NCBI GenBank assembly: GCA_033002965.1
Contig: JAURVB010002660.1
Location: 1 to 64,000, forward strand
DNA from: Piper betle
Lineage: Eukaryota; Streptophyta; Magnoliopsida; Piperales; Piperaceae
DNA length: 64,000 bases
Reading direction: 5' to 3'
Shown here: piece after piece, positions 29,352 to 40,869 of the stretch
How the letters are laid out: every line of letters starts with the position of its first letter
How positions within the stretch are numbered: the stretch's first letter is position 1
The notes under the pieces: generated by a model
Told to the model about the DNA's origin: nothing
Databases searched by the model: none
What the model saw: the letters and a program-made list of their open reading frames with translations, nothing else
Position numbers and translations under genes: made by a program

Positions 29352-30116
29352 AATACTCGAAGAATAAATAGTCTCTAATTTCAAGGCAAGTCTCACAAAG
29401 AGACCATCTATTCATAAGATAAAGATCTTTCTTTTGGAGATTGTGCAAAGTTAAGACCCTATTTGACATGACCAACCAAACAATGAATGCATGCCTATTT
29501 GTTTGATACATGGATCAGACAAGAGGGTGTCATGACACTCTAGAAGAAGGAGGTCTTAAAGTTCCAACAATTCTTAAAAGAAAATTTTTCAATAGATTAT
29601 AACTAACTAATACCATCTTCTACATTTGATAAAAAGGGGGTATTGTTGTTTAAAATGTTTATAGTTTTTTTAGTGCTGATAGTGTCAGATATGAGAGCTT
29701 AAGAACCATCGTGATGGATTGTGTAATAATGTGGTATGTGTTTCCCCCAAGATTTGTAATGGTTCTATTACTAAATCTTTGGATGAAGGGGCAGTGGCTA
29801 AGCCAAGGGTTGAACCAAGTGAATGTGTTCATGTCATTGCCAATTCTATAGAAGCAAACGTGGACTAGTTTTTCTCTTAGAAAAATTATATTATTCCAAG
29901 CATGAGATTCACAATTCGTATGTAAAGTTCAAATAGATCCTCCATGTATATAAACTTCATAAATCAACTTCACCCACAAACTATTTTTATTTGTTAACAC
30001 ACGTTTAAAGAGTTTTGTCAAGCCATTTCTTGAGCAGACTGAGACATGTTCTGATAAGGGTTTTCAAATGCGTTCCCAACTAACATTATAAAAACCGCTA
30101 GTATTAGAGTTCTCTC

Positions 30117-33023
30117 TGTAACACCCCAAATCCGGTTCACACTCGTGAACCAAACCGGCATGTTACAGGCCCCAGTTAGGTCGGCTAACACGAACCTAAC
30201 TCGTGCGGATCCAATCTCGGCGTCTTAAGATGAAGATACGATCTGTCATGAATGAATGCATGCACAAAATCCTAACATGGTACTACATGAATGACATGCA
30301 AATTAAATTTCACACCATCACAATTACGAGCAAAATCGATGAAAATTCTGAAGTAAAACTAACAGGGTCTCCCCTAAAAGTGCAATTATGGGCCCACCCT
30401 GTCAAAATAATATATATACAAATATGTCGGCATGCATTAACAATCACACAAAATCTAACATCTTATGAATTCATTCTGAAGCTCGGGTCTCAACCCACTA
30501 CACTTCCGCTGCTCAACTCTGATCATATTTTGCATTCTATTATCTTGTCTTAGCATTTCATTCACATCATATCATCATGCTCAAACATTTACTCATGTCA
30601 TTCACAATATAATAACATAAGAATACAATATTAAACATTCAGAAATCTAACATGTGTGTGTGTACAAGACCTCATTGCTCCTCCGTCCAAGCTGGCTCCT
30701 CCAACTCATGATTATTACCTACATATAGTATAAAAACACGTCAGTAACAAGTGTTACTGGTCCGGAAAATAAAATAACTATAACAAGCTGGCTATGAGAG
30801 CAAACTCTCATATGAAAGAAAACCATATACTTCCTCAAGAACACGTCTGAAGGGCACTACTGAGGAGCCACTGGGCTGCAGACCCGGTAGCATCCCGAAC
30901 TTACTGCTGCTGGTACTGTGCTACTCTCAGCACTTCTTTTTCAGTACTTCTCGTGAAACTTTATCCTAAGCCCTCTCCTTACCTCCATATTTCTCCTGGC
31001 CTTGAGCACGAAGGTCGAGTACTCTCAGGCAGTCGCCTTTAGTACCCTTTGAACCACAAGTCCGGACATGCGCTGTACTAAACAGTACCCGTAAACCTCC
31101 ACGTTCTCCGGGTGTGAGGAACTCAAACGCGGAGTTATCAGGATCCCTCGGGAATGGAACAGTCCGCTGGCACTAATCCAGAGCCCGCTTTGACTGTCAC
31201 GGCATCCTCTGCATGGTACGTGCAGTCGATTTCTCCATCTCTCGTCTCACTAAAAACGCGAAAACTATATATATATAGGGCTGGGTAGGGATTTATATAA
31301 TAGGCCCGAAGGCAACTTGTGGTGGATCTTGGTTTCGAAATCATCCTCGAGGGATCTCATCCTCGAGGGGTTATTAATCCGGAAAATGTTCGGTTAAATG
31401 GCCCGAGTTAAGTGGGATCCGATAAAACGCCACTTAACCCGTCCTGCAGGCAATAAATAAAACATACAATAGAAGGAGTAAATCAGAGACGAGTCCTAAA
31501 CGGACCTGGTAGAAGCTCCAAGCGTGTCATCGCGCCTAGGCGGCGAGCTCCTATTCCGTACCTACACATCAAAACTAAATACTAACGCCCGCTAACTAAA
31601 TGATGCATCAAACTCAACACAATTAAACACAGAATCATCATCAAAATAACCATCAAATAATTATAAGAGTAAATAATCCTAACTCAACTACTCATACCAT
31701 ATTTTATTCTGTTCTTCTAAGTTGCATCGTACTAGATTAACATGTTCATACACAATTCATCTCATTAGATCACTTCATTCACTAATAATCTCATCATGCA
31801 CATCTTTACTTTATTCATGGTCAAGACATTAATCATGATAATTAATTAACCCTAGCATGTTATGCTAACAATTATCATCAATTTTAAATAAATCAATCGG
31901 AGGTAATTATACCTCACGTCGTCGGCAATCGGCGACGGCTAGGGTTCCGTCGCGCATCTCGGAGCTCAAATTCGGCGCTCATCGGCGTCCGAAGCTCGAT
32001 CGGGCTCCACTGGGTGAGCCCCGCGGAAGATCCGGTGAATTCCGGCGAATTCCAGAAATTCCGATTTTCCGGCGGTTTTCCGGCGACTTCCGGTAGTTTT
32101 GCGGCGACAATCGCCGGCGGCGTCTACTAGCTGGATAGGGGTCATATAGGGTACCATTGGAACCGGCTCGGCGAGCCCGACACATCCACGACGTCCACAT
32201 GGTCGGCCGAGGCGGTGGCTCGCCGGAAAAGGCTAAAACAGAGCCGGCGGCGATGGGTGGCTCGATCCGGCCGCCCTGGGCGGTGATGGCCTCTGTGCCG
32301 GTCGGGGAAGGTCGCTGGAGGGCTGAGGGTGTTGAGGCGACCTCCTGATCGTGGCGGTGACGGTCGCCAGCGGCAGAATCGACGACGCGGCTGAAATGTA
32401 GCCGCGGCGCTAGGCGGCGATTCCGGCGTCACGGCGGCCTGGCAGCGGCCGGGGCTGGTCGGGGCAGCACGGCAACGCCGTGGCGGAGCTGGGCGGCGCC
32501 GACAGCGGTGGCGGCGACGCTGCAAAGGGGCGGCGTCGGGGTTTGGGAAGAAGATGTCGGGGGTGTGCGGTGGCAAAGTCGTAAATATTACTTGACTCGT
32601 TTTCGACTCGAGTCAAAATAATATTTAAGTCGTAAGAAAAATTCCAAAAAATTTGGGGAAAATCCCATAAAATCAAACAACACCAAAAAAATCATAATGA
32701 TATGCTCTAGAACTATCAACCCACCCAAAATGCCCGTAACGCGTCCTAACGCGGTAAACGTCCTAAAACTAATTCTACGATCTACTATATATAAAAATAA
32801 AAAAAATCACTGGCATACTCTCATATATTCTGATAACTCATTCTGTTCTGCTATGTTCCTGACGTTATCATCATATACTTGGGTACGCATGACCCTCATA
32901 GCTCATACACGCGACCGACATCGGCTCAGTACACGTGTCCTGAAACTGACTCAACTCAAAAAAATAACGGTCGACCCGACCGGTTCTGAATATAAAACCC
33001 TAACTCGAATCGTGGGTTTTACA
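30117..33023. mobile_element. 2.9-kb solo LTR (Ty3/gypsy-type) with 5-bp target duplication
   Basis: The block begins TGTAACACCCCAAATCCGG and ends CGTGGGTTTTACA. It is flanked by CTCTC on both sides (30112-30116 and 33024-33028). TGTAAC...TTACA ends and a 5-bp duplication identify an LTR. No PBS, polypurine tract or protein-coding region is present, so it is a solo LTR left by LTR-LTR recombination. It contains a GC-rich part (31900-32580); open frames there are not protein-like. It is inserted in the reverse-transcriptase part of the LINE and is clearly younger than it. The last 47 bp also occur at 1-47. Confidence 0.9.
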
Positions 33024-36000
33024 CTCTCTCTGCAAGAATGATGCGAACAACTTAATAATGAGTTTTCAAAAACAGTTAGGAAGCTTGAAGGTGGAGGTCT
33101 AATAATGAGACATGTCATTTAAGACAGATTTTAAGAGTTGAATGTGATCGATATAAGATAGTAAACTTGATTCTACCATTGAATCTTGGTTCTGATTTTT
33201 TCAATGAGACAGATACATATAGAATAAGAGAGATTTTTGAACTAAAAGGCAAACCCAAATAGCGAATAGGAAGCACCTCAATGTGATAGCCAAATAATCC
33301 AATTATATCATCTTAGTGGTCACACACATTAGAAGAAGATGACACTTTTTCATAATATTAGCTTCTAATCCTGAGAAATTACTAAAGTCCTATAGGGTAG
33401 ATTTAATATGCCAGACCATTTGAAAAGAATTTTCTGAGAAAATCAATAGATCATCAGCAAACAATAAGTGAGAGACTTTGAAAGCATTCCTTGTAATGGG
33501 AGACATGATAAGACCCTCAGAAACCTTAGTTTCCAGCATGATAGATAGCGCTTCCATGTAAAGAATAAAGAGAACCGGAGAAAGGGGACAACTTTGTTAG
33601 AGACCACTTTTGCTCTTGGAAAAACCAAAATTGCATTCATTTATCAAAATACTAATGATGAGGTGGTGACATATTTAGTTATCCAAGAAGTCCAAGTGTT
33701 GTTTACCCTAAATCACAAACAACCAAAAGGAGGAAATCCCAATGAACTTTGTCAAAAGCCTTTTTCAAATCAACCTTGATGCAAAACCTCTTAGGCCCCC
33801 TACAATGGTGAAAATTCCTCACCAATTCATGGGTAAGTAAGATATTTTTATTTATCAGTCCGTCTTTTAAGAAAGTTGAGTGATTAAGACTAATCAAAGA
33901 AGGCAAAGTAAGAGCAAACCAAAAAGTCATAATTTTAAAGATGCATTTGTAGACAAAATTATAAAGAGAGATATGCCTAAAATACTCAAAAGATTTGGCA
34001 TCTTGACTTTTTTGAATAATAGAAAGGAAGCAATAATTCAATGTCTGTAGAAGCTTTCATTTGTTAAAGAAATGCTTGATGGTCAAAGTAAAATTTCTAA
34101 CAATATCTCAGAAGAATACACAAAAATTATTTAATAAAATCATTTGGCGTATATTTGGGGCACTAAAGATAACAATTTTGATTTCTTTATGCTAACTTCA
34201 CGAGTCAAAATGAAAGCTTGCTCATATGTCAACTACCGTTGAAAAGGAATACATGAGGGGAGGCCGGACGATGTGGGGGTAAAAAGATCATTAAAAAACA
34301 TATTTTCAATCCCAATGTCTTGAGGATTAGAAAGTTTATTTTTTATGTGAGTCAACAACCTCATGAATATTATTTCTTAAAATGTGAGAGGCGACCGTAG
34401 AGTGAAAAGATCAAGAATTTTTATCACCTTATTACAACCAATTTACTCTAAATTTTTGTCTGTAAAATTTTTCTTCGATGTCTCTCTTTGAACAATTTGA
34501 GATGGACCAATCTTTCATTCTCAAGCAAGGAAGTATTTGTGGTATCCATAGAGAGCATTTGTTGGGTATCATGGAGGGCACTAGTCAATCTCACATTAAC
34601 TCTGCCAGAAACCTTGTTATTCTAAGTTTTTAGGGCTGCCTTAATAACTTAAAACTTTTTAAATAGAATAAATTGAAGATTTTTAACAATGTGAGAGGTC
34701 CATGCATGTTGAACAATAATATTGATTAAGTCATTTCTAAACCACACAATGAAGAAGTGGAATGACTTAGGACCAAAGGGTCTAGGGTCTTCAAACTTGA
34801 AGAGAATGATAGAATGATTAGAGGACCCATGAAGGAGGCAAATGATACATCCGTTGGAAAATTTCAACATCCAAAGATCATTGCAAATGCCTATGTCAAG
34901 TTTCCCATGAGCAATAGTGTCATCAATATATTTGTTACTCTAAATAAAATTTGAATTCCACTGAGAAAATGAAATTATTGAATTGTTCAAGATGCCAATG
35001 GGAAGCATTGACACCACCCAAACGCTTATTGCTGCTTCTAATAAAATTGAAATCATCCATGAGAGGGAGCTAAATGGAAGATTTGACACTTGTAAGATTT
35101 TGTCATAGCTCTTGCCTCTGTTTGAATGAGTTCTATATATATACCACGATGATATAGAATTCAAAGCCATCCCTAAAATTTAGCACACAACAGTGAATAA
35201 ATTGGTCATTTTCATGTAGCTCGAAGAGTTTGTATCAAAATGTGACTAGCAAGGTCAAAAGAATAATTATGCTTAATTTGCCGGCTTCTGATAAAACCTA
35301 TTTGGAGCTTGTAAAAACTTTTTGCTTTCATTTTATCCTCATATATTCCAAAAAGGGACATATTTTTATGAATTGATAGATTGGAGACATCCAAACTTTT
35401 AGCTTGATGGGAAAAACCTAGAGCATTCCAAGCTCCTAAGTTGGTCATTGAAAAGGAGGGGGCATATCCCCTTTATTATATTTGCAATCGCCTTGGATTT
35501 TATAACTCAACTTGACTTTCTAAGACTTTTAGAATAAACTTTCAACATTCCATCTATTTTGGTTTTCATGACAAAGAGGAGGAGCCAAAGCTTCTTGTGA
35601 AGGGTTGTTGGGTTCAATGGATATTTGAACATCTGTTTGTGAATTTGGAGGGGTGGGGTGGATGGGTGCAAAGGAAGGGCCTAGTGTGTCTTTACTTGGC
35701 TCACTGACAAAACTAGAGGGGCCAGACATAGAAGTCTACATTGGAGGAGGTTCATTCTAAGGAATATTTGAAGTTTGAACAACTTGGAATTTCGGGGATG
35801 CGAGGCAAGCATGATCAAAACAACCACATTTAGAACAAATTTTAGGTTTCCATTCATAATCAATTTTTTGGTTGAAGGAGGATGCATCATTTGTCATCAA
35901 TACAACGGATGTAGGGAAAGTAAAAATATGAACTATTTTGACATACACCTTGGCAAAAGCTAGCTAGGTTCTATTTACTGCGGCCCTGTCAACAAATATT

Positions 36001-36545
36001 CGAATTCCAAGAGTACTAGTCAACATCGACAAATTTTCATCTTCAAAATATTGAATTAGGAGCTCAAAGAACCTAATCCAAATTGAGACTCATTTTAAAC
36101 AATTCACGAGTTGGACATATATTGGGGTGCTATTTTTGGAGAATAAAAAGTATGCCGCCAATAATCCATGATGAGTTAAGAGTACTACAATCCTTTTTGA
36201 TGAGAATTTGAATAAGAAGAAGCCTCTACTAAAGATTACATTTCAAACGTTCTTGAAACTTTTCCCAATTTCTTAAGTACGGTTTGAAACTACAGAATGG
36301 GCATTTGCCAATGATATAGCCTAGAAGTACTAATTCTCTTTATTAAGTATGATTTCAAAGATAACAATAGACATTTTCCCCCAAGTCGGCAATAAAGTTT
36401 AAAGAAGAGGAAGAGAAGTTAGTCAATGAACAGTTATTTGGGGGAGTCAAAACCGTGATGGGGGTAAGCAGACAAAAATAAAACAATTAGAAAGACTTGG
36501 AGGGAGGATGGCGGGTGGCGAGGGCGAAGGAGCAAGCATCGTCAC

Positions 36546-36938
36546 GACTTGCAAATAATAGATATTGTTGTATGCTAAAATTTATGCAGTAACTAACATT
36601 TAAAAGTATCGACGTTGCAATGCAATGTTTCCCTTAACAAGTCAAGCTTCAGAGACTTGTTCCGGATGCATAATGCATTGCTTACTATAGCTGTCGTTGA
36701 GAAATATTAAAAACATTATGGCAAGCACGTTTCTTCAAGACCCATTTTGAGGATGAATCATGAAATTTCTGATTGCGATGGAACATACACTCAGAAAAAT
36801 GGAAGCATTCGTAATACCAGATCTATACAAAACAGATCCCCAAACCCACAAAATATAAAAACAATTATAAAGCAACAGTCTCATCACAGCATGCATGATT
36901 AGCACCAGCAACATTAAAAAAGATGATGCTGGAATATC
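36546..36938. other. spacer between the LINE and alpha-SNAP
   Basis: 3' flank of the alpha-SNAP gene (minus strand) with AT-rich sequence that probably contains its 3' UTR. No separate gene. Confidence 0.4.
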
Positions 36939-39900
36939 TCAAGTAAGATCGTCTTCTTCCTGTTCTTTCTCTTTCAGTGAGTTTTTAGCCCTTAACAATA
37001 GTGTGGTTTTCCAAGGATCCTGTTTATAGGAAACAAGATATTAGAGAAGCTCTATTCAAGAAAGAACAAATGAAGTATGTATGTCTTCATGACAAAATGA
37101 TAGACATGTTTGATTGGTAAGAAGTCAAGTACATTCATGTCACACACAAGTTTAATTGTTACTAACAACTCGAAACTTTGGAGACAATAAATTGCAAAAC
37201 TGCAAGGAAAAATAATTTCATAGTTATTGTCCATTCATATCTAACTTAAACTGCTAATAAACATAACTGAACTGACCATTCAAAGCAAAAACCTTATGCT
37301 CCCCTCAGGAAGGCATAATGTATGTAGAATAGGAATGCGTTTTTATTTCTTACTCCAAAAATTTTAATTAATAGTTGCAGGTAATAAATTGATATCTCAT
37401 TTTACGGCAAAATCATTTTATCAAATTGATTCATAATTGATTTGAATAATTGGATCATTCCACTAAACTTCTAAATACTGATGCAGGACAGATTGGAATA
37501 ATATTTTTCTTTAGTGGGTCTCTAATAAATTAGACAGTTCGGTTATTTTTAGGGAGTTCTATATATTTTTTATATTTTGTAGGATTTCTCTTGTAATTTT
37601 TTTCATTTTTATTTGGGATTTTTGGTAGGCCATATATATGAGTCTTCCACCGTTGTAAGCTATAGTTTTTGATGAATGAAAATCATGAAGCTTTGATGGA
37701 TACCAAATTTTATCCCCTAACCTTCTAAAATTCTTCACGAATTATTGGTTCTATCTCCTCCAACCTCCCAATTTGTTGGGTTCTCCTTCTTCCTACCCTT
37801 ACTTCTATCGTTATTTCTATCTAGTTCTATTTCCCTTCAAATCCCATTTCCTTCGCATCAAATACACTCTCAGAAGTTCAATGAAATCCTAAATTCTTAC
37901 TACCATTGACAGCATTAGCAAAAACTTCAACCAATTATAAGAGATCTAGTGTTCAATTTGTTATTTCAGCTAAGAAGAAGAGCAGTGACAAACCAGCCTA
38001 GTCATGCTGTCAAACTCTTTCACGACATCAGTGAACTTAGTGACATCCTCCTCGTCTATTGAAGCTGCCAAATCCTGTCAAAATTACAAACCATCAGCAA
38101 CTAATTGAGCAACAAAAGAACAAAAAACTGACAGTTGGCAGATAAAAAGCAAACCACCAAGAAAAAATAAAGAACAAATTGCAACTTACAGAAAGAAATT
38201 TAAACTCCCGGCTACCTGAAAAAGTTGGATCAAGATCCTGCACTCATGCCAAAGGATTAGTATATTCAGAGAAGAAAAACACTTAAAATCACACCACCAC
38301 ATCCAATCTCATAGTACCTGATATCGCTCTAGCATGTTTGTTATCGCCACAACATCACCTCTGCAAAGCTGGCAAAGTCCAGCATTTAAAAGAATTCCTT
38401 TAACACTGTATTTCAGTAGACTATTGTTCACGGAGTACTTCGCAATCTCTTCAAAAATCTCCGTTGCTTTGGGATATCTGGAAAAACCAATACAACATTT
38501 AGTCTATTGTACAGCATGCAATCCAGATATTATTGAACGAAGAAAGCCCCATCCAGCATGGAAACAATGTGTCAGGGTACTATTATGTATTTATTTAGTA
38601 TCCTAACACATTGAAGATTTCTCCATCCAAGTTGAGCAGCAAAATGAGCAAACAATCAGCTTGCATAGCCAAGCGGAAGGTTAGCAGACATTGGAAAACT
38701 TGAGCATCATTTTTATAACTTCCTCAACTTGAATAGCAAAATAACTAAACAGGCTTTAAATCCAACGTGCTAAAACAATTCCTAAGCTTAAGTCTACAGT
38801 ATTTCGTGATAATATTTCAAAATAAAGCAACCATGGCCACAATTAGAAGATAAAGCCCTCACTGTTCAAGCTGAGCAGCAAACTGCGCAACCTTCTGCTT
38901 GCATTGGTTGGCATTACTATTTGATTCCTCACTCTGAAAAGATCAGCTGCGCGCTCAAGGAAAACAATGGCCTGCTCAAAATTGGACTCCTGCTCATACA
39001 ACTCTCCGATTTCCTGCAGTGCACCATTGCAAGCTTTAATTGTTGGAACAAGCAGCATCTAGCATTGTTTCCCATTTTCACATCACCACCATTTTCTCCC
39101 CCATAAATAAATTCCCCTCCCACACAACACAAAAAATTTACAGACCTTGCAGTATCTGGCACCCATGCTTAACCTGCCTATTTCCAAGTAAAAATCCACA
39201 GCTTTGCCCAAGCACGATACAGCCTCTGAAAAGAGAAAACACGTCATATGATAAAAAACAAGTAAACTTCTTCGGATACACATGAATATACAAAGAATCC
39301 TTCCAATTACCTTGGGATGAAATTTTTTTGTAGCAGTTAGCTGCATCCACAAAGGCAGATGCAGTTTCATGTTTGCTCTCTGACTGCACGCAAGATAGAG
39401 TGGATAAAACAAAATATAAGAACATAAAAATCACACAACAAATACAAAATGCACCAACACATATTCACAAGCCAGCAACAACCTTCAAATGACAACCAGC
39501 AAGTTTGATGTACACAGCTCCCGCTTTATCCCCTGACAAAAAATTAAACGAATTGAATCATCACATCTCACTAAATATCAATCGTATTGACGGCAATTTT
39601 TTTGTTCCAAAGCAATTAGCCTTTGTTCAGATGAGAACTAGTTAACAATCAAAATTTAAGCCTTTTTCGCAATCATTTAATTTACAAGACCCCCAAAAAA
39701 AAATCACATTTCCTACACAAAAAGAAGCAATCATCCATGCCAACGACAACAATCATATCAAATTGGGGAAAAAATTGATACAAACAAAGGCCCATACATG
39801 CTTTGGCAAGTTTGTAGGAATTGGCCGCCTTGTCGAACAATTCAGCGGCGTCCTCGTACTTGTTGCCGAGGAACCCCCACCCGACGAGCTTCTTATCGGC

Positions 39901-39942
39901 CTTCTTCTCGAACTCCTCCCCCTTCCCCAACTGATCCCCCAT
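36939..39942 (-). CDS. ASNAP: Alpha-soluble NSF attachment protein (alpha-SNAP), one frameshift
   Basis: Nine exons, all GT-AG: 39942-39798, 39532-39483, 39383-39311, 39225-39146, 39013-38863, 38477-38318, 38237-38190, 38074-37994 and 37019-36939. The expected length is 289 residues, the normal family length. The cytosolic TPR-like adaptor binds SNARE complexes and recruits NSF for their disassembly in vesicle fusion. The N-terminus reads [19 protein letters not shown]; later come [35 protein letters not shown] and [16 protein letters not shown]. The conserved acidic C-terminus EEDDLT, which stimulates NSF, is intact. Exon 5 lacks one nucleotide near 38936-38940 (after ERAADLF, residue 142); the following [18 protein letters not shown] lies in the next frame. 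Splice phases elsewhere need the missing base. It is either a sequencing indel in a TTTTC run or a recent null. The last intron is about 1 kb. Confidence 0.9.
37020..37993 (-). other. Last intron of alpha-SNAP with a probable LTR fragment
   Basis: From about 37490 to 37960 the plus strand looks like an LTR downstream half. It reads TAGGATTTCTCTTGTAATTT, then CCATATATATGAGTCTTCC, TTGTAAGC and GATGAATGAAAATCATGAAG, a layout common in Ty1/copia LTRs. Ends and target duplication were not found, so this is tentative. Confidence 0.3.
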
Positions 39943-40869
39943 TTCCACCAACCACCACAAAAAGAAACCCTAGATCGGGAAAGTCACCACCTTTATCGCT
40001 GCCCCGACGGGAGGATCGCCGTTGACGACGATCGGAGCGGAAGAGGAGAGGCGTCAGGGGGAGTTGGTGGAAGAGAGGGGCGAACAGAACATTCAGAGGT
40101 GGGAGCCGCCATGGATTTGGTGGTTGGGCTCCGTTAGTCGGTCGGCCGTCCGTGGACGATTGACCGTTGATTGATTGATTCGGTTTGGTAGGCGATCTTG
40201 ACCATCTGGAGCTAAATTAATTAATGCAGTTTATTTATTTAATAGAAAACGACTTTTTTTTAAAAACCCGGGAACGTGAATTTAAAAAACAGCTTATAAG
40301 TTATAAACGGCAATAACTTTAAATTATATTTTTTTGACGATATTTTTTGCTCAGACTTAGGCCAGCAACATCAAATAGTCATTAAATTATCAACCCATTA
40401 TGGCAATTTTTTAAAAAATTAACAATTCAAAAATGAAAATAAATAAATAAATAAGTAATTTTTCACTCTTTATCTACTATATATAATAAATCTAAAAGGG
40501 TTGATAAATGAATTTCATTAAAATATTATTGTTTAAAATTTAAAATATAGATTGAGCTTGTTCGTAAGCAGGTATTAAAATCTAGTCAAGTTACATTTAA
40601 ATTTATAAATTTGCACGCACAAAAATTATCGTATTTTAAATAACGCTACTTAAATAATGAAAAGTTTTTGTTTTGTTAATATCAACGTAAATTCTATGTT
40701 TATTAAAATTAAGCAAACAAGCAAACTATCAGTTTCGTCCGTTCGACAACACATATGCCCCACGATCGACGTTCCATTCAATCAACAAACATGTAAACGG
40801 GCACCTCATGCCAGCAAACACTCGTCCAAAGTATCACCTACCCAGCTCGACCTCCAAAGGAGAGCAGCC
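39943..40869. promoter_or_regulatory. Divergent intergenic region between alpha-SNAP and LTO1
   Basis: 927 bp separate the two start codons. The alpha-SNAP side (39943-40140) is GC-rich and probably 5' UTR and core promoter. The centre (40240-40680) is very AT-rich, and the LTO1 side (40740-40869) is again GC-richer. It must contain both promoters. No clear single TATA box can be assigned to either gene. Confidence 0.5.

Larger units (their letters stand above)
28440..36545 (-). mobile_element. L1-type LINE, degenerate and interrupted
   Basis: On the minus strand, 5' to 3': a DUF4283-like ORF1 region (about 36350-36000), a zinc knuckle KPKICSKCGCFDHAC (about 35860-35810), a spacer, then the endonuclease start MTNLGAWNALGFS (35448). 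The reverse transcriptase has SLISLNHSTFLKDGLINKNI and CIKVDLKKAFDKVHWDFL (about 33930-33720) and the catalytic FADD (33461-33450). A zf-RVT domain, RHAFIVWLVMSNRVLTLHNL (about 29495-29435), follows. Frames are broken many times, so it is dead. The 2.9-kb solo LTR (30117-33023) and a TRIM-like element (28885-29351) are inserted in it. Near the 3' end a ~46-bp segment is tandemly duplicated (about 28752-28845). Confidence 0.88.

Noticed and set aside
32142..32576. 144-residue Arg/Pro-rich frame
   Set aside because: Lies inside the solo LTR in its GC-rich part. Overlapping frames of similar composition occur on both strands; not protein-like.
39763..40137. 124-residue plus-strand frame over the alpha-SNAP first exon and promoter
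   Set aside because: Antisense to a certain exon; Pro/Leu-rich by composition, with no splice or domain support.
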